Notes: generated by a model not told the origin, from the sequence alone. 6,857 nt of DNA from Coxiellaceae bacterium UBA6002 (GCA_002429595.1 DJAM01000003.1:1-6857), one strand, 5' to 3'. Shown: positions 1-6,297, numbered from the stretch's first letter. Program-made: numbers and translations.

Positions 1-1
1 T

Positions 2-19
2 TTTTTGTCATGTTCAGAG
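2..19. repeat. Left-edge copy of the 18-bp terminal repeat (end of an element lying outside the window)
   Basis: TTTTTGTCATGTTCAGAG here is the exact reverse complement of 6838-6855 at the other edge of the window. Read in the opposite direction it is CTCTGAACATGACAAAAA, which fits the same consensus as the ends of the elements at 30-268 and 6500-6666. Its orientation makes it the right end of an element whose body lies to the left of base 1. With the complement at the right edge, this suggests that the window boundaries are contig ends inside copies of one dispersed repeat. That last point is inference. Confidence 0.6.
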
Positions 20-65
20 ATGTACTCCTCTCTGTAATAGACAAAAAATTGTGGTTCTGACTATT

Positions 66-140
66 TGTCATTCCCGCGCAGGCGTGAACCCATCCTTCCA
101 GCCGCACCTGAGATGGATTCCCGCCTGCGCGGGAATGACA
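66..140. repeat. GC-rich inverted repeat of the TGTCATTCCCGCG...type
   Basis: Bases 66-94 and 112-140 are 29-bp arms that pair with two mismatches around a 17-base loop. The arm starts TGTCATTCCCGCGCAGGCG. Repeats of this TGTCATTCCCGC.../...GCGGGAATGACA kind are dispersed in many proteobacterial genomes between genes. Here the hairpin is nested inside the 30-268 element. It is far more GC-rich than the surrounding DNA. It could fold in DNA or RNA, but no role can be read from it. Confidence 0.8.
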
Positions 141-250
141 GTACAGGAGCCGGGAATGACACAGTAAAGGCGCTGGAATGAGGACAGTAAAGACGCGGGA
201 ACGAGGACAGTAAAGGCGGGAAAATGACAGCAAACACGAGGGAGGACAGA
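131..250. repeat. Degenerate 21-23-bp tandem array (about six units)
   Basis: Units begin GGGAATGACAG or close variants at 131, 152, about 174, 197, 218 and 240. The consensus is roughly GGGAATGAGGACAGTAAAGG. The first unit is the right arm of the 66-140 hairpin, so the array looks like serial duplication of that arm followed by divergence. Confidence 0.7.
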
Positions 251-260
251 TTTTTGTCTA

Positions 261-401
261 TTACAGAGGTACTTCAGAGCGATCTTGTCCTAAGGCAAGT
301 CTAGAATTAAATAAACCACCTTCCATCAGTACGATATTTCTTCGATTCAATTGTTTAGCAAAAGCTTTAAGGCAACCGCTGTCCAATAAATAATATGCTA
401 A
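261..401 (-). pseudogene. Possible coding remnant ending at the element boundary
   Basis: The minus strand is open for 46 codons with no convincing start. It reads ...CLKAFAKQLNRRNIVLMEGG..., ends ALGQDRSEVPL, and stops at a TAA that lies inside the right terminal repeat of the 30-268 element. The codons look like ordinary low-GC bacterial coding sequence, so this could be the 3' end of a decayed gene whose stop was supplied by the element. I do not recognise the protein. It also overlaps the region expected to hold the promoter of the next gene, so it may be a chance open frame. Confidence 0.25.
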
Positions 402-406
402 TTAAC

Positions 407-412
407 TATAAT
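407..412 (+). promoter_or_regulatory. Candidate -10 box for the Gly-rich exported protein
   Basis: TATAAT lies 41 bases before the ATG at 453. I see no good -35 hexamer at 16-18 bases upstream, so either an activator or another sigma factor is involved, or the box is chance in AT-rich DNA. Confidence 0.35.
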
Positions 413-452
413 TTTTAGTGTTAAAAAAAATAATTAATAATTGAGAGGATCT

Positions 453-1202
453 ATGAAGAAAATAATTAAGCACTTGGCTATTTCTTTATCCGTAGTTGTT
501 ATTCCCAGTTTGTCTGTAAATTCTGCTCTTGCAGGAATCAAATCGGCTAATGTGAATACTGATACTAACAGTCAACAAAAATTGGCTGTTTGGGGAAATG
601 GCTATGGTGTCCCAGAAACCCAAGGTGGCAGCAGTGGTAAATCTGATAAGGGAAGTGATTGGCAAGGTAAAGGCAAATCGGATCATGGAAACGATTGGCA
701 AGGTAAAGGCAAGGGAGATGGTTGGGGTAATTGGGACAACAAGCATCAAAGTGGCGACTGGGGCGGTTACGGCGGCAAGAAGGACCACCATCAAGATGGC
801 AGCTGGGGCGGCAGCAAGCATCATAATGACGATTGGGGTGGCTATGGCGGCAAGAAGGACCATCATCAAGATGACGACTGGGGTAACCACGGCAAAGGTG
901 GCGACTGGGGTAGCTCCGGTGGTAAAACAGACCATCAAGATGGTGGCTGGGGCGGTTACGGCGGCAACAATGAGCAACAAAGTGGTGGCGGTGGCAAGAC
1001 CGAGACACCAGCTGGAAGCACTACAGGCAGTACCGGTGGCAAGACCGAGACACCAGCTGGAAGCACCACAGGCGGTACCGGTGGTAAAACCGATACACCA
1101 GCTGGAAGCACTACAGGCGGTACGGGTGGTAAGACCGAGACTCCAGCTGGAGGTGGCACTACGGGTGGCAGTAGTAAAGTCGATCCAGACCAACCTAAAT
1201 AA
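453..1202 (+). CDS. Exported Gly/Trp/Asp/His/Lys-rich tandem-repeat protein (249 aa)
   Basis: The start is the ATG at 453, preceded by GAGAGGA (443-449); a TTG at 441 is in frame but has no ribosome site. Residues 1-27 form a signal peptide: MKK, a hydrophobic core, then ALA before the predicted cut at A27/G28. The mature chain is low complexity. It has two DWQGKGK units 12 residues apart near residues 69-87, then three imperfect 25-residue units beginning DWGGYGGKKDHHQD at residues 102, 127 and 151 (the third diverged), and from residue 180 a tail of four 15-residue GGKTETPAGSTTGGT-like repeats. There is no anchor, sorting signal or cysteine. The gene has its own ribosome site and terminator, so it is probably monocistronic. 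The His/Asp clusters could bind metal and the Gly/Trp units could self-assemble or coat the surface, but both are inference. No family is recognised. Overlapping long open frames on both strands are by-products of the repeats. Confidence 0.85.
   Translation: MKKIIKHLAISLSVVVIPSLSVNSALAGIKSANVNTDTNSQQKLAVWGNGYGVPETQGGSSGKSDKGSDWQGKGKSDHGNDWQGKGKGDGWGNWDNKHQSGDWGGYGGKKDHHQDGSWGGSKHHNDDWGGYGGKKDHHQDDDWGNHGKGGDWGSSGGKTDHQDGGWGGYGGNNEQQSGGGGKTETPAGSTTGSTGGKTETPAGSTTGGTGGKTDTPAGSTTGGTGGKTETPAGGGTTGGSSKVDPDQPK
756..941 (+). repeat. 75-bp imperfect tandem repeat inside the Gly-rich gene
   Basis: Units start at 756, 831 and about 903 and encode D-W-G-[GS]-[YS]-G-G-K-[KT]-D-H-[H]-Q-D followed by a variable linker. 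The first two share all 14 core residues, with some synonymous differences (for example TAC/TAT and CAC/CAT). This implies selection on the peptide, or an old duplication, rather than very recent copying. Confidence 0.75.
990..1160 (+). repeat. 45-bp tandem repeat, four copies, encoding GGKTETPAGSTTGGT
   Basis: Copies begin at 990, 1035, 1080 and 1125, the last one diverging after GGKTETPAG. The period is exactly 15 codons, and the copies are nearly identical in DNA. That is typical of a young array prone to copy-number change. The Thr/Pro/Ser/Gly content suggests a flexible stalk or linker. Confidence 0.9.
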
Positions 1203-1208
1203 GACTAC

Positions 1209-1228
1209 AGCCGTAGTTAACTACGGCT
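1209..1228. other. Perfect 20-bp palindrome just after the stop codon
   Basis: AGCCGTAGTTAACTACGGCT is its own reverse complement and begins six bases after the TAA of the Gly-rich gene. No T-run follows it. It could be a protein-binding site, an mRNA 3' stabilising stem, or an accessory stem to the terminator ten bases downstream. Confidence 0.6.
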
Positions 1229-1238
1229 AGTTCATCTA

Positions 1239-1265
1239 AGGAGGATCCCTGGATCCTCCTTTTTT
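1239..1265 (+). terminator. Intrinsic terminator of the Gly-rich gene
   Basis: AGGAGGATCC (1239-1248) pairs perfectly with GGATCCTCCT (1251-1260), leaving only two unpaired bases if fully zipped or a four-base loop with nine pairs. A run of six T follows. In the minus direction the stem is followed by only two T, so it should act for the plus-strand gene rather than for the converging SET gene. Confidence 0.85.
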
Positions 1266-1332
1266 ATTTCAAGATTTTTTTGATTTTTATAAGAAAGATG
1301 ACCATCAGCGCGTTGCCATTGTTTGTAGTGGA

Positions 1333-2415
1333 TTAGGTTAACTGACACCAACTATTGCTAGCACTAGGTCTTTCATCTTTAATGACCCTCCCCACTTGCT
1401 CATTTAATCGATTACTCGAAAAAAAGGTTTGATTGGAAGGTTTTTTCTGTTTCTCAACAACATTCTTTGGTGTTAGTTGTACAGTAATACAGGGAGAATG
1501 TGATTTCTCAGATAAAACAGCTCCTAACGTTTCTGGCGCTATAACAATATCTTCAGTGGGTAGCGGCAAAATGAGTGGGAAAAGTTCAAAATTATCATCT
1601 AAATTACAACGAGCATCATAAATCTGATCACCACGGCAAACTCTTACAGATATTGATTTGCCTCTATATAATTTTGTATCGAGCATGTTACCCATCTTAT
1701 CATAAAGTAACGGAGCTTCATCAGCTGCTAACCAGTAACCTCGACCATAGTTCCAACCTAATTGTTCTCCTCTTTTGATATCTCTAGCTGTCTTAAAAAG
1801 TACCACAGGATAGCCTTTATAGTCACCAACAAATAAATCAAGATTTTCTGTCGCTATATCGTCTTTATCTACAGAGCTAGCAAAATGATAATCTGCTAAA
1901 GCTATACTTCTGGGATCATCATTTTTTTCTGCCATCGGTAAATGTTGAAAAAATGCAGCTATATTTCTAATTTGAGCCGCATTTATAGCACCATTAAACC
2001 CCGGGCTTTTTGGTAATCTTAGTGCGTAGCCGTTAAATAAACTTTCATCCAAAGGTAACATCGACCCTGCATACATTCCAATAGTAGTATTCTTAGGAAT
2101 ATCTTCTAGCGCAAACACACCACAACCTACTTTTTCATTCATATAACAAATTGCTAGATTTCTCATACTACTATTTATATCGTTTGAAAGCTGGCGCAAC
2201 TGACTTTCCGTTAGAGATTGGCGAGCGCTATACTTTGGCATATCAGCTTGACACACAACCCCTTCGAACCACTCAGGAAAATTCGATCTTTTCGCAAATT
2301 CCTGTGTGCTAATTGTCGTTAATTTGCCCCCTAAACGCAGTGGTTTATCTGCAAAATTAATTGTGTCTGGATTATCGAAAAGTCTTACAAAAATTTCTTT
2401 GTTCTCTGAGGACAC
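1333..2415 (-). CDS. SET-domain protein, possible protein lysine methyltransferase (360 aa)
   Basis: I choose the GTG at 2415, because GGAG sits six bases upstream; a TTG four codons earlier overlaps that ribosome site. SET proteins use S-adenosylmethionine to methylate lysines. Residues 97-117 match the first SET motif (GCGVF...Y-A-G). Residues 151-160 (NIAAFFQHLP) align with the usual RFINHS block, and residues 210-228 (ARDIKRGEQLGWNYGRGYW) match the closing GEEL-xx-DYG motif, with Y223 as the likely catalytic tyrosine. Oddly, Asn and Ser of the NHS core are Gln and Leu here, so cofactor binding may differ. No Cys-rich post-SET motif follows; instead there is a tail of about 130 residues of unknown fold. 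No signal peptide or membrane segment is seen. In intracellular bacteria such proteins are often secreted to modify host histones. That role here is inference. It lies 70 bases downstream of the 2486-2965 gene. Confidence 0.8.
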   Translation of the reverse strand: MSSENKEIFVRLFDNPDTINFADKPLRLGGKLTTISTQEFAKRSNFPEWFEGVVCQADMPKYSARQSLTESQLRQLSNDINSSMRNLAICYMNEKVGCGVFALEDIPKNTTIGMYAGSMLPLDESLFNGYALRLPKSPGFNGAINAAQIRNIAAFFQHLPMAEKNDDPRSIALADYHFASSVDKDDIATENLDLFVGDYKGYPVVLFKTARDIKRGEQLGWNYGRGYWLAADEAPLLYDKMGNMLDTKLYRGKSISVRVCRGDQIYDARCNLDDNFELFPLILPLPTEDIVIAPETLGAVLSEKSHSPCITVQLTPKNVVEKQKKPSNQTFFSSNRLNEQVGRVIKDERPSASNSWCQLT

Positions 2416-2485
2416 GGAATACTCCAATATAATGAGTTTGAAAATTGCAATAGCAAAAGTTGGGGCAGGCTTGGATCACCACAAC

Positions 2486-2965
2486 TCATAAAAAAATCAC
2501 TGCACATTGCTCTTGTGTTGGTTGCTCTCTTTCCGATTTTTGCTCGGCTATGATTAAATCGACGATTTGATCATAATTGCCTTCAATCTCTCCCTTAGAG
2601 TGGCACCTCACGCTATTACAAATACTTTCTAATGACATTAATTTTTTATTAGTAGGATCAAATAATACAATTGCTTTAAATGTTGCGAGATCAGGATTAT
2701 TAGGAAGAACGTTGTATTTAAGATCACTCAAAAACAATTTGGTTGCAGCAGGTCCTTCTAACGTTATCCCACCATTATATGCCTGTGAATTATAAGATGT
2801 TTTTGTTGAAGCCAAGTGAAATTTATTCACTGCCTCAAACATTTTAGAAGACTCATCACCTGCCTCAAAGAGAATGCTTATTCTTTGCATTATTTTAGGG
2901 GAACAATCTGCTAAATTTAAAAATGGATTACCATTGGCGAGAAAACAATAACAGTTAATTTTCAT
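2486..2965 (-). CDS. Unknown 159-aa protein upstream of the SET gene, effector-like C-terminus
   Basis: The start is the ATG at 2965, with TGAGG six bases upstream. A TTG at 2977 is in frame but overlaps that site. I recognise no family. The protein is soluble-looking and mixed alpha/beta, with five cysteines in the first and last thirds (for example CYC at residues 5-7) and no signal peptide or membrane helix. The last 20 residues are Glu-rich (E141, E145, E147, E152) and end in a hydrophobic AVIFL. A glutamate block near the C-terminus followed by hydrophobic residues is a known feature of many Dot/Icm type IV effectors in Legionella and Coxiella, so secretion is possible, but composition alone proves little. 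No terminator is visible in the 70 bases before the SET gene, so the two are probably co-transcribed. Confidence 0.7.
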   Translation of the reverse strand: MKINCYCFLANGNPFLNLADCSPKIMQRISILFEAGDESSKMFEAVNKFHLASTKTSYNSQAYNGGITLEGPAATKLFLSDLKYNVLPNNPDLATFKAIVLFDPTNKKLMSLESICNSVRCHSKGEIEGNYDQIVDLIIAEQKSEREQPTQEQCAVIFL

Positions 2966-3381
2966 CTGATGCCTCAATATTAGTTATTAGATTGGCAGTT
3001 AATAATAAATACAGAGGAAATATTACCTATGAGACATTACGTAGAGATGATCAAGTTATTACAACTTTGTAATATCTTTAATTTTAGGCGCCATGATGAT
3101 GATATTTAGAAAATAGTAGGCTTTTAACGACTAAGCTATAAATGAAATTCTGTTGACTGGATATCATAAGGGCCTCTACCCTGATTTTGGATAACAACAT
3201 GATGAGCTTCTTCAAAAGATAAATCGCCCAAATATCTTTTATACTAATTCTAATGAAGAAGAAGGAGTCAATCATGAAGACAAATCAAACCGCCTAGCCA
3301 GCATTACCCTTTATTGATATGCTGTTTACTTTTAATACATGAGCAAGCCATGTGACTAATTATATTATTTATGACTAGAAG
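2966..3381. other. 416-bp intergenic stretch, no intact gene
   Basis: It holds a 7-bp-arm palindrome, ATTACAACTTTGTAAT (3058-3073), about 93 bases before the 2965 start and so a possible operator for the minus-strand pair; and a 35-codon coding-like remnant (3136-3243, minus). It also has two tiny plus-strand frames with ribosome-like sites: 26 codons from 3029, and 7 codons from 3274 behind AAGGAG. No RNA gene and no convincing terminator for the flanking genes is seen. Confidence 0.5.
3136..3243 (-). pseudogene. Possible 3' remnant of a decayed gene
   Basis: A 35-codon minus-strand frame reads YLGDLSFEEAHHVV, then QGRGPYDIQSTEFHL before TAG. It has ordinary AT-rich codon use and a natural-looking amino-acid mix, but no start codon; a TAG lies directly upstream in frame. 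An overlapping 63-codon ATG frame (3084-3275) in another phase is hydrophobic and looks less like a protein. I take this as the surviving tail of a lost gene. I do not recognise the family, and the stretch is too short to be sure. Confidence 0.35.
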
Positions 3382-3843
3382 TTAGTTTTGGTGGAATTTC
3401 TTATTTTGAGTAATTATTTTATCCAACTGATTAGCGAATGCCTGAATATCTTTTGCATGCAAGGTTTTTGGCCCGCCAGTGTTCATTCCAGCAGAGCGCA
3501 AAGATTCCATAAAATTACGCATTGAAAGTTGCTGTTTTATATTATCTTCGTTGTAAAGCCAGCCTCTTGGATTTAATGCTGTGCATTCTTTAGAGACTAC
3601 GGCATCTGCGAGTGGAATATCTGCAGTGATGACGAGGTCGCCTTTTTCAGCTAGGGCGATGATTTTATTATCCGCCACATCAAATCCGGCTCCTACTCTT
3701 ATTGCTTTTATATAGGGTGAAATCGGCAAATTTAGCACTTTATTTGCTATAAAGATTACGGGTATCGAAGAGCGAAGAGCAGCTCTTATTAAGATATCCT
3801 TAATTGCTTTAGGACAAGCGTCAGCATCGACGAATATTTGCAT
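3382..3843 (-). CDS. yaiI: UPF0178 family protein (YaiI/YqxD type), 153 aa
   Basis: The protein is full length for the family, which runs to about 150 residues. It carries the family's hallmark stretches in order: VDADACP at residues 5-11, AGFDVADNKI near 52-61, GDLVITADIPLA, ALNPRG and TGGP near 122-125. The Asp-rich N-terminus and ITADIPLA segment belong to a PIN/NYN-like nuclease fold, so an RNA- or DNA-acting hydrolase is plausible, but no biochemical role is established to my knowledge. It is cytosolic, with no signal peptide. The ATG at 3843 has no obvious ribosome site, and the leader is only about 25 bases from the promoter at 3875-3904. It is divergent from the HEAT-repeat gene and is the one clearly conserved chromosomal gene here. 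The call is sure at family level only. Confidence 0.93.
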   Translation of the reverse strand: MQIFVDADACPKAIKDILIRAALRSSIPVIFIANKVLNLPISPYIKAIRVGAGFDVADNKIIALAEKGDLVITADIPLADAVVSKECTALNPRGWLYNEDNIKQQLSMRNFMESLRSAGMNTGGPKTLHAKDIQAFANQLDKIITQNKKFHQN

Positions 3844-3874
3844 ATCAGTATTTGGTTTATATCAGATTAAATTG

Positions 3875-3904
3875 ATTATACTCTAACCTACTCGGACATA
3901 TTAA
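3875..3904 (-). promoter_or_regulatory. Putative sigma-70 promoter for the UPF0178 gene
   Basis: On the minus strand TTAATA (3899-3904) is followed, after 18 bases, by a perfect TATAAT (3875-3880), 31 bases before the start codon. The -10 is consensus and the -35 is four of six. Confidence 0.5.
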
Positions 3905-4023
3905 GTACAGGGACAAAGCAAAAATGAATGTATTATTATTGTTATCAAGTTGAAAGCTAGCTATCTCCAGAGTTTATGCTTATATTTGGCTAATTAGGTT
4001 TCCTAGTTAAGGTAGCAATATAC

Positions 4024-5670
4024 GTGGCCAAAGCAAAAAATCTAGATATACAACAAGTGACGTCGATTCTTAGAGAAGCAGCGAAACTATCTAGCCGAAA
4101 AATTTTTCTTAACACTAAACGTCATTTTGAACTCTTTGAAAGGATTTCAAACTTAAAAGGGTTCGAGGTAATTCCCCATTTAATGCCACTAATTTTTTCT
4201 AGGAATGGTAAGCTTCAGCTTTGTATAGTGACATTGATAAACAAGTTATTAACAGATGTATCTCATGACCAAGTTGAGAACTTAGATATATTGATCCGTA
4301 ACAGTACTGCTTTAGATATCAATGCCAAGTATTATCAGTCTTTTTATTCCAAACCTGGTATTAGCTATGTGGATGATTTGAGGATAGACGAAAATATCCG
4401 TCAAAGTTTATATGCTGTATACGCTATGCATCCTGATGGCCATGTTAGAGAACAGGGGCTTGAGCGCTTATCTGGTTTATCTCCTATTACGATACCCGTC
4501 TTGCTAATTCGTGCTAACGATTGGGTAAACGAAATTTCTAATCTAGTCACGATAAAAATAAAACAAATTTTAGTCGATCAACTTCCTCACAGCCTTATGC
4601 CCTTCTTAGGACTTTTAGCTAAGCTCTATGGTAAAAATCGTTATGACCATTCAACTTTGATTTATGCTATTGAAGACTATATGATTGCAAAGAATTATCC
4701 AGAATTAATCGACGCTATAGTAGCGACGAAAATGCCAATCAACAGAATTGCACAAAGTATTGCGGCTAAGAAACAAGGAGAAACTCTGAGAATAATTTCA
4801 GTATCACTAAAGAGCTTTGATGTGATTATCAAGTTAAAAGCTTTGCAGTTGCTAACGAGACTATCACCCATATCAAGTCAACAAGAGATTTTAAGTCAAT
4901 TTTTAAGCGATAAATCTGTCCTTATTCGTAAGCAAGCTCTTTACCATTTAGTTACAGAATTTCCATCAAATTGTTGTGAAGTGTTAACCGCATTTTTATT
5001 CGACAACTCAAGATCGATAAGGGATCTAGCACGATATTATTTAAAAACATCACCTGAGAAAATTGTGAATATCTACCGTGATGCATTAATTTCCAAAAAG
5101 AGATTACTCCACATTGCCATCATGGGTTTGGCAGAGGTAGGCGCTCAACAGGATTTTGCTCTTATTGAACCTTACCTTTTGAGTGATTGCATCAAGCTTA
5201 AAAAATCGGCAATTTATGCGCTATTGCGACTCAAACCTGCACACCAACAAGAACTGTTGCTAAAACAACTACCGACTGAACAACCTGGCATCATTAGAAT
5301 AATTTACGAGGGATTACTTCAAGATAGTCAATGTTTTAACTTAGAAGAATTAGAACAAAAATTTTGTCAGACAGGTGAGCATTCCAAATATCTGTTTACT
5401 AAATTAAAGCTCGCATGCCTTATGGATCGCTGGGATAAACTTAATTTTATTATTAATCGTCTTTTACAAGAACAAAATGTCAAGATCATAGATTTTTTGT
5501 TAAAGAGTATCTTTATCTGGATTCAAAGGAATTCACCCAACAAAGTTTTTACCAAAGCAAACCCCAAAACCGTTGTTGAGCTCACGACCAAAATTAATTG
5601 CTTAATTTCTAAAAATATTGAAACTCGCTTATTGGAAAGTTTGAAATTGAATATAAGTTATTTTCTATGA
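4024..5670 (+). CDS. HEAT-repeat alpha-solenoid protein (548 aa)
   Basis: The start is the GTG at 4024: the frame is open upstream to 3991 but offers no better start, and AAGG lies 11 bases before it, a rather long spacing. The chain is almost wholly helical, with a repeated HEAT signature of Asp, hydrophobics, Ile-Arg and Ala/Leu. Clear examples are near residues 295-312 (SDKSVLIRKQALYHL), 326-342 (FDNSRSIRDLARYYL) and 387-403 (SDCIKLKKSAIYALLRL). The N-terminal 140 residues, including GISYVDDLRIDENIRQSL and MHPDGHVREQGLERL, are less repetitive and look like a conserved family region. HEAT solenoids act as protein-binding scaffolds. No enzymatic motif, signal peptide or membrane segment is seen. 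I do not know its partner; it stands alone as one transcript divergent from the UPF0178 gene. Confidence 0.8.
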   Translation: MAKAKNLDIQQVTSILREAAKLSSRKIFLNTKRHFELFERISNLKGFEVIPHLMPLIFSRNGKLQLCIVTLINKLLTDVSHDQVENLDILIRNSTALDINAKYYQSFYSKPGISYVDDLRIDENIRQSLYAVYAMHPDGHVREQGLERLSGLSPITIPVLLIRANDWVNEISNLVTIKIKQILVDQLPHSLMPFLGLLAKLYGKNRYDHSTLIYAIEDYMIAKNYPELIDAIVATKMPINRIAQSIAAKKQGETLRIISVSLKSFDVIIKLKALQLLTRLSPISSQQEILSQFLSDKSVLIRKQALYHLVTEFPSNCCEVLTAFLFDNSRSIRDLARYYLKTSPEKIVNIYRDALISKKRLLHIAIMGLAEVGAQQDFALIEPYLLSDCIKLKKSAIYALLRLKPAHQQELLLKQLPTEQPGIIRIIYEGLLQDSQCFNLEELEQKFCQTGEHSKYLFTKLKLACLMDRWDKLNFIINRLLQEQNVKIIDFLLKSIFIWIQRNSPNKVFTKANPKTVVELTTKINCLISKNIETRLLESLKLNISYFL

Positions 5671-5967
5671 TCCTTCTTTCAAGTTGTACTCTGATTCTGT
5701 AATCTCATCCAACAATTGCAACCAACTAAAAGCTGCAGGATAACATGAGAGTCGCTAAGAAACTCTAGACATGTAAAATTCATGACAATAGCCCCATAAC
5801 CTATTACCTCTTAAGCAACTAGCAAGAATCCATTTTCATTATGCTTGAAGTGCTAACTGCCTGATAATAATAGTTTTATCTATGGCGCCAGCGTAGTTTC
5901 TGGACTATATTAAGACAGCAAGTTTCGTAAAATCTACCGAGTAGGTATTTAAATTCGGAGGATTAAT
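5671..5967. other. 297-bp intergenic stretch before the six-Cys protein
   Basis: No terminator is seen after the HEAT gene. On the minus strand 5665-5754 is open for 29 codons and reads like protein (CYPAAFSWLQLLDEITESEY, then NLKEGS), with its TAG inside the end of the HEAT gene. A second phase has an ATG at 5783 and 34 codons (MNFTCLEFLSDS...). One base shift would join them, so this may be a decayed small gene or a dispersed repeat. Near the next gene TATATT (5906-5911) is a weak -10 candidate without a good -35. Confidence 0.3.
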
Positions 5968-6297
5968 ATGAATAAATTCAAAAAATTATACTTACCTCTT
6001 AGTCTGATGTGCCTATTATTTGTTGGTCATTCTTTAGCAGCAACGGCTGCGACTTCAAATTCAGAGGTAAATCTGCAGGGTATGCAATTAGCACATGATA
6101 CTGGGTATCCGCATTATCATGGTAATCTGCCTGGAGTTAATCAAGGTAGTGGTAGAATACGCAGCTATGAGTATTGTAGCAAAAATGTATTTGAACCTTG
6201 TAGAAACAATGGCGGTTCCTACCGTTATTGCAACCGTCTACATCATCTATGCACATACGGCAATCTGCGTAATTGTATTCAAGGAACTACTTGTTAA
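5968..6297 (+). CDS. Small secreted six-cysteine protein (109 aa)
   Basis: GGAGGA (5957-5962) gives a strong ribosome site five bases before the ATG. Residues 1-28 form a signal peptide: MNKFKK, a leucine-rich core, then HSLAATAA, with cleavage after A24 or A28. The mature protein is about 80 residues. It starts with a Gly/His/Asn/Tyr-rich stretch with PHYH at 48-51. A compact basic C-terminal half follows, with six cysteines at 70, 78, 88, 95, 103 and 109 (spacing C-7-C-9-C-6-C-7-C-5-C), the last being the final residue. An even number of regularly spaced cysteines after a signal peptide suggests three disulfides formed in the periplasm or outside. No known toxin, inhibitor or bacteriocin family is recognised; antimicrobial, inhibitor or host-directed roles are all conceivable. 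No immunity or transporter gene is adjacent. Confidence 0.8.
   Translation: MNKFKKLYLPLSLMCLLFVGHSLAATAATSNSEVNLQGMQLAHDTGYPHYHGNLPGVNQGSGRIRSYEYCSKNVFEPCRNNGGSYRYCNRLHHLCTYGNLRNCIQGTTC

Larger units (their letters stand above)
30..268. mobile_element. MITE-like element, 239 bp, perfect 18-bp terminal inverted repeats
   Basis: CTCTGTAATAGACAAAAA (30-47) is repeated as its exact reverse complement at 251-268. The interior has no transposase gene and holds a GC-rich hairpin (66-140) and a degenerate tandem array (131-250). Imperfect flanking direct repeats, GTACTCCT (22-29) and GTACTTCA (269-276, 6 of 8 matching), could be a decayed target duplication, but this is weak. Short length, perfect ends and lack of coding capacity fit a non-autonomous element moved by a transposase encoded elsewhere. 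The end sequence is related to that of the element at 6500-6666. An assigned IS family cannot be given from the sequence alone. Confidence 0.65.

Noticed and set aside
486..1230. Long open frames on the minus strand (486-1193, 565-1008, 956-1159) and in another plus phase (598-1230)
   Set aside because: They lie over the repeat region of the 453-1202 gene. Their repetitive Ser/Thr/Ala/Val or His/Arg make-up is a by-product of the repeats, and they lack a plausible ribosome site or domain.
2486..2506. C-A-V-I-F-L end of the 159-aa protein as a CaaX prenylation box
   Set aside because: The cysteine is six residues from the end, not four. A CaaX end would require a stop directly after the isoleucine.
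3029..3109. 26-codon plus-strand frame with an upstream AGAGGA
   Set aside because: The spacing of ten bases is long, the composition is unremarkable, and it faces away from the neighbouring genes. It is probably chance.
3274..3297. Plus-strand ATG behind a good AAGGAG site giving a seven-codon peptide (MKTNQTA)
   Set aside because: It is too short, and continuing past the TAG gives only about 15 more residues. No attenuator-like structure or downstream plus-strand gene exists for it to regulate.
3883..5946. Shared CCGAGTAGGT near the UPF0178 promoter (minus, about 3885-3894) and before the six-Cys gene (5937-5946)
   Set aside because: A single shared 10-mer on two strands within 7 kb is expected by chance, and the positions relative to the starts differ.
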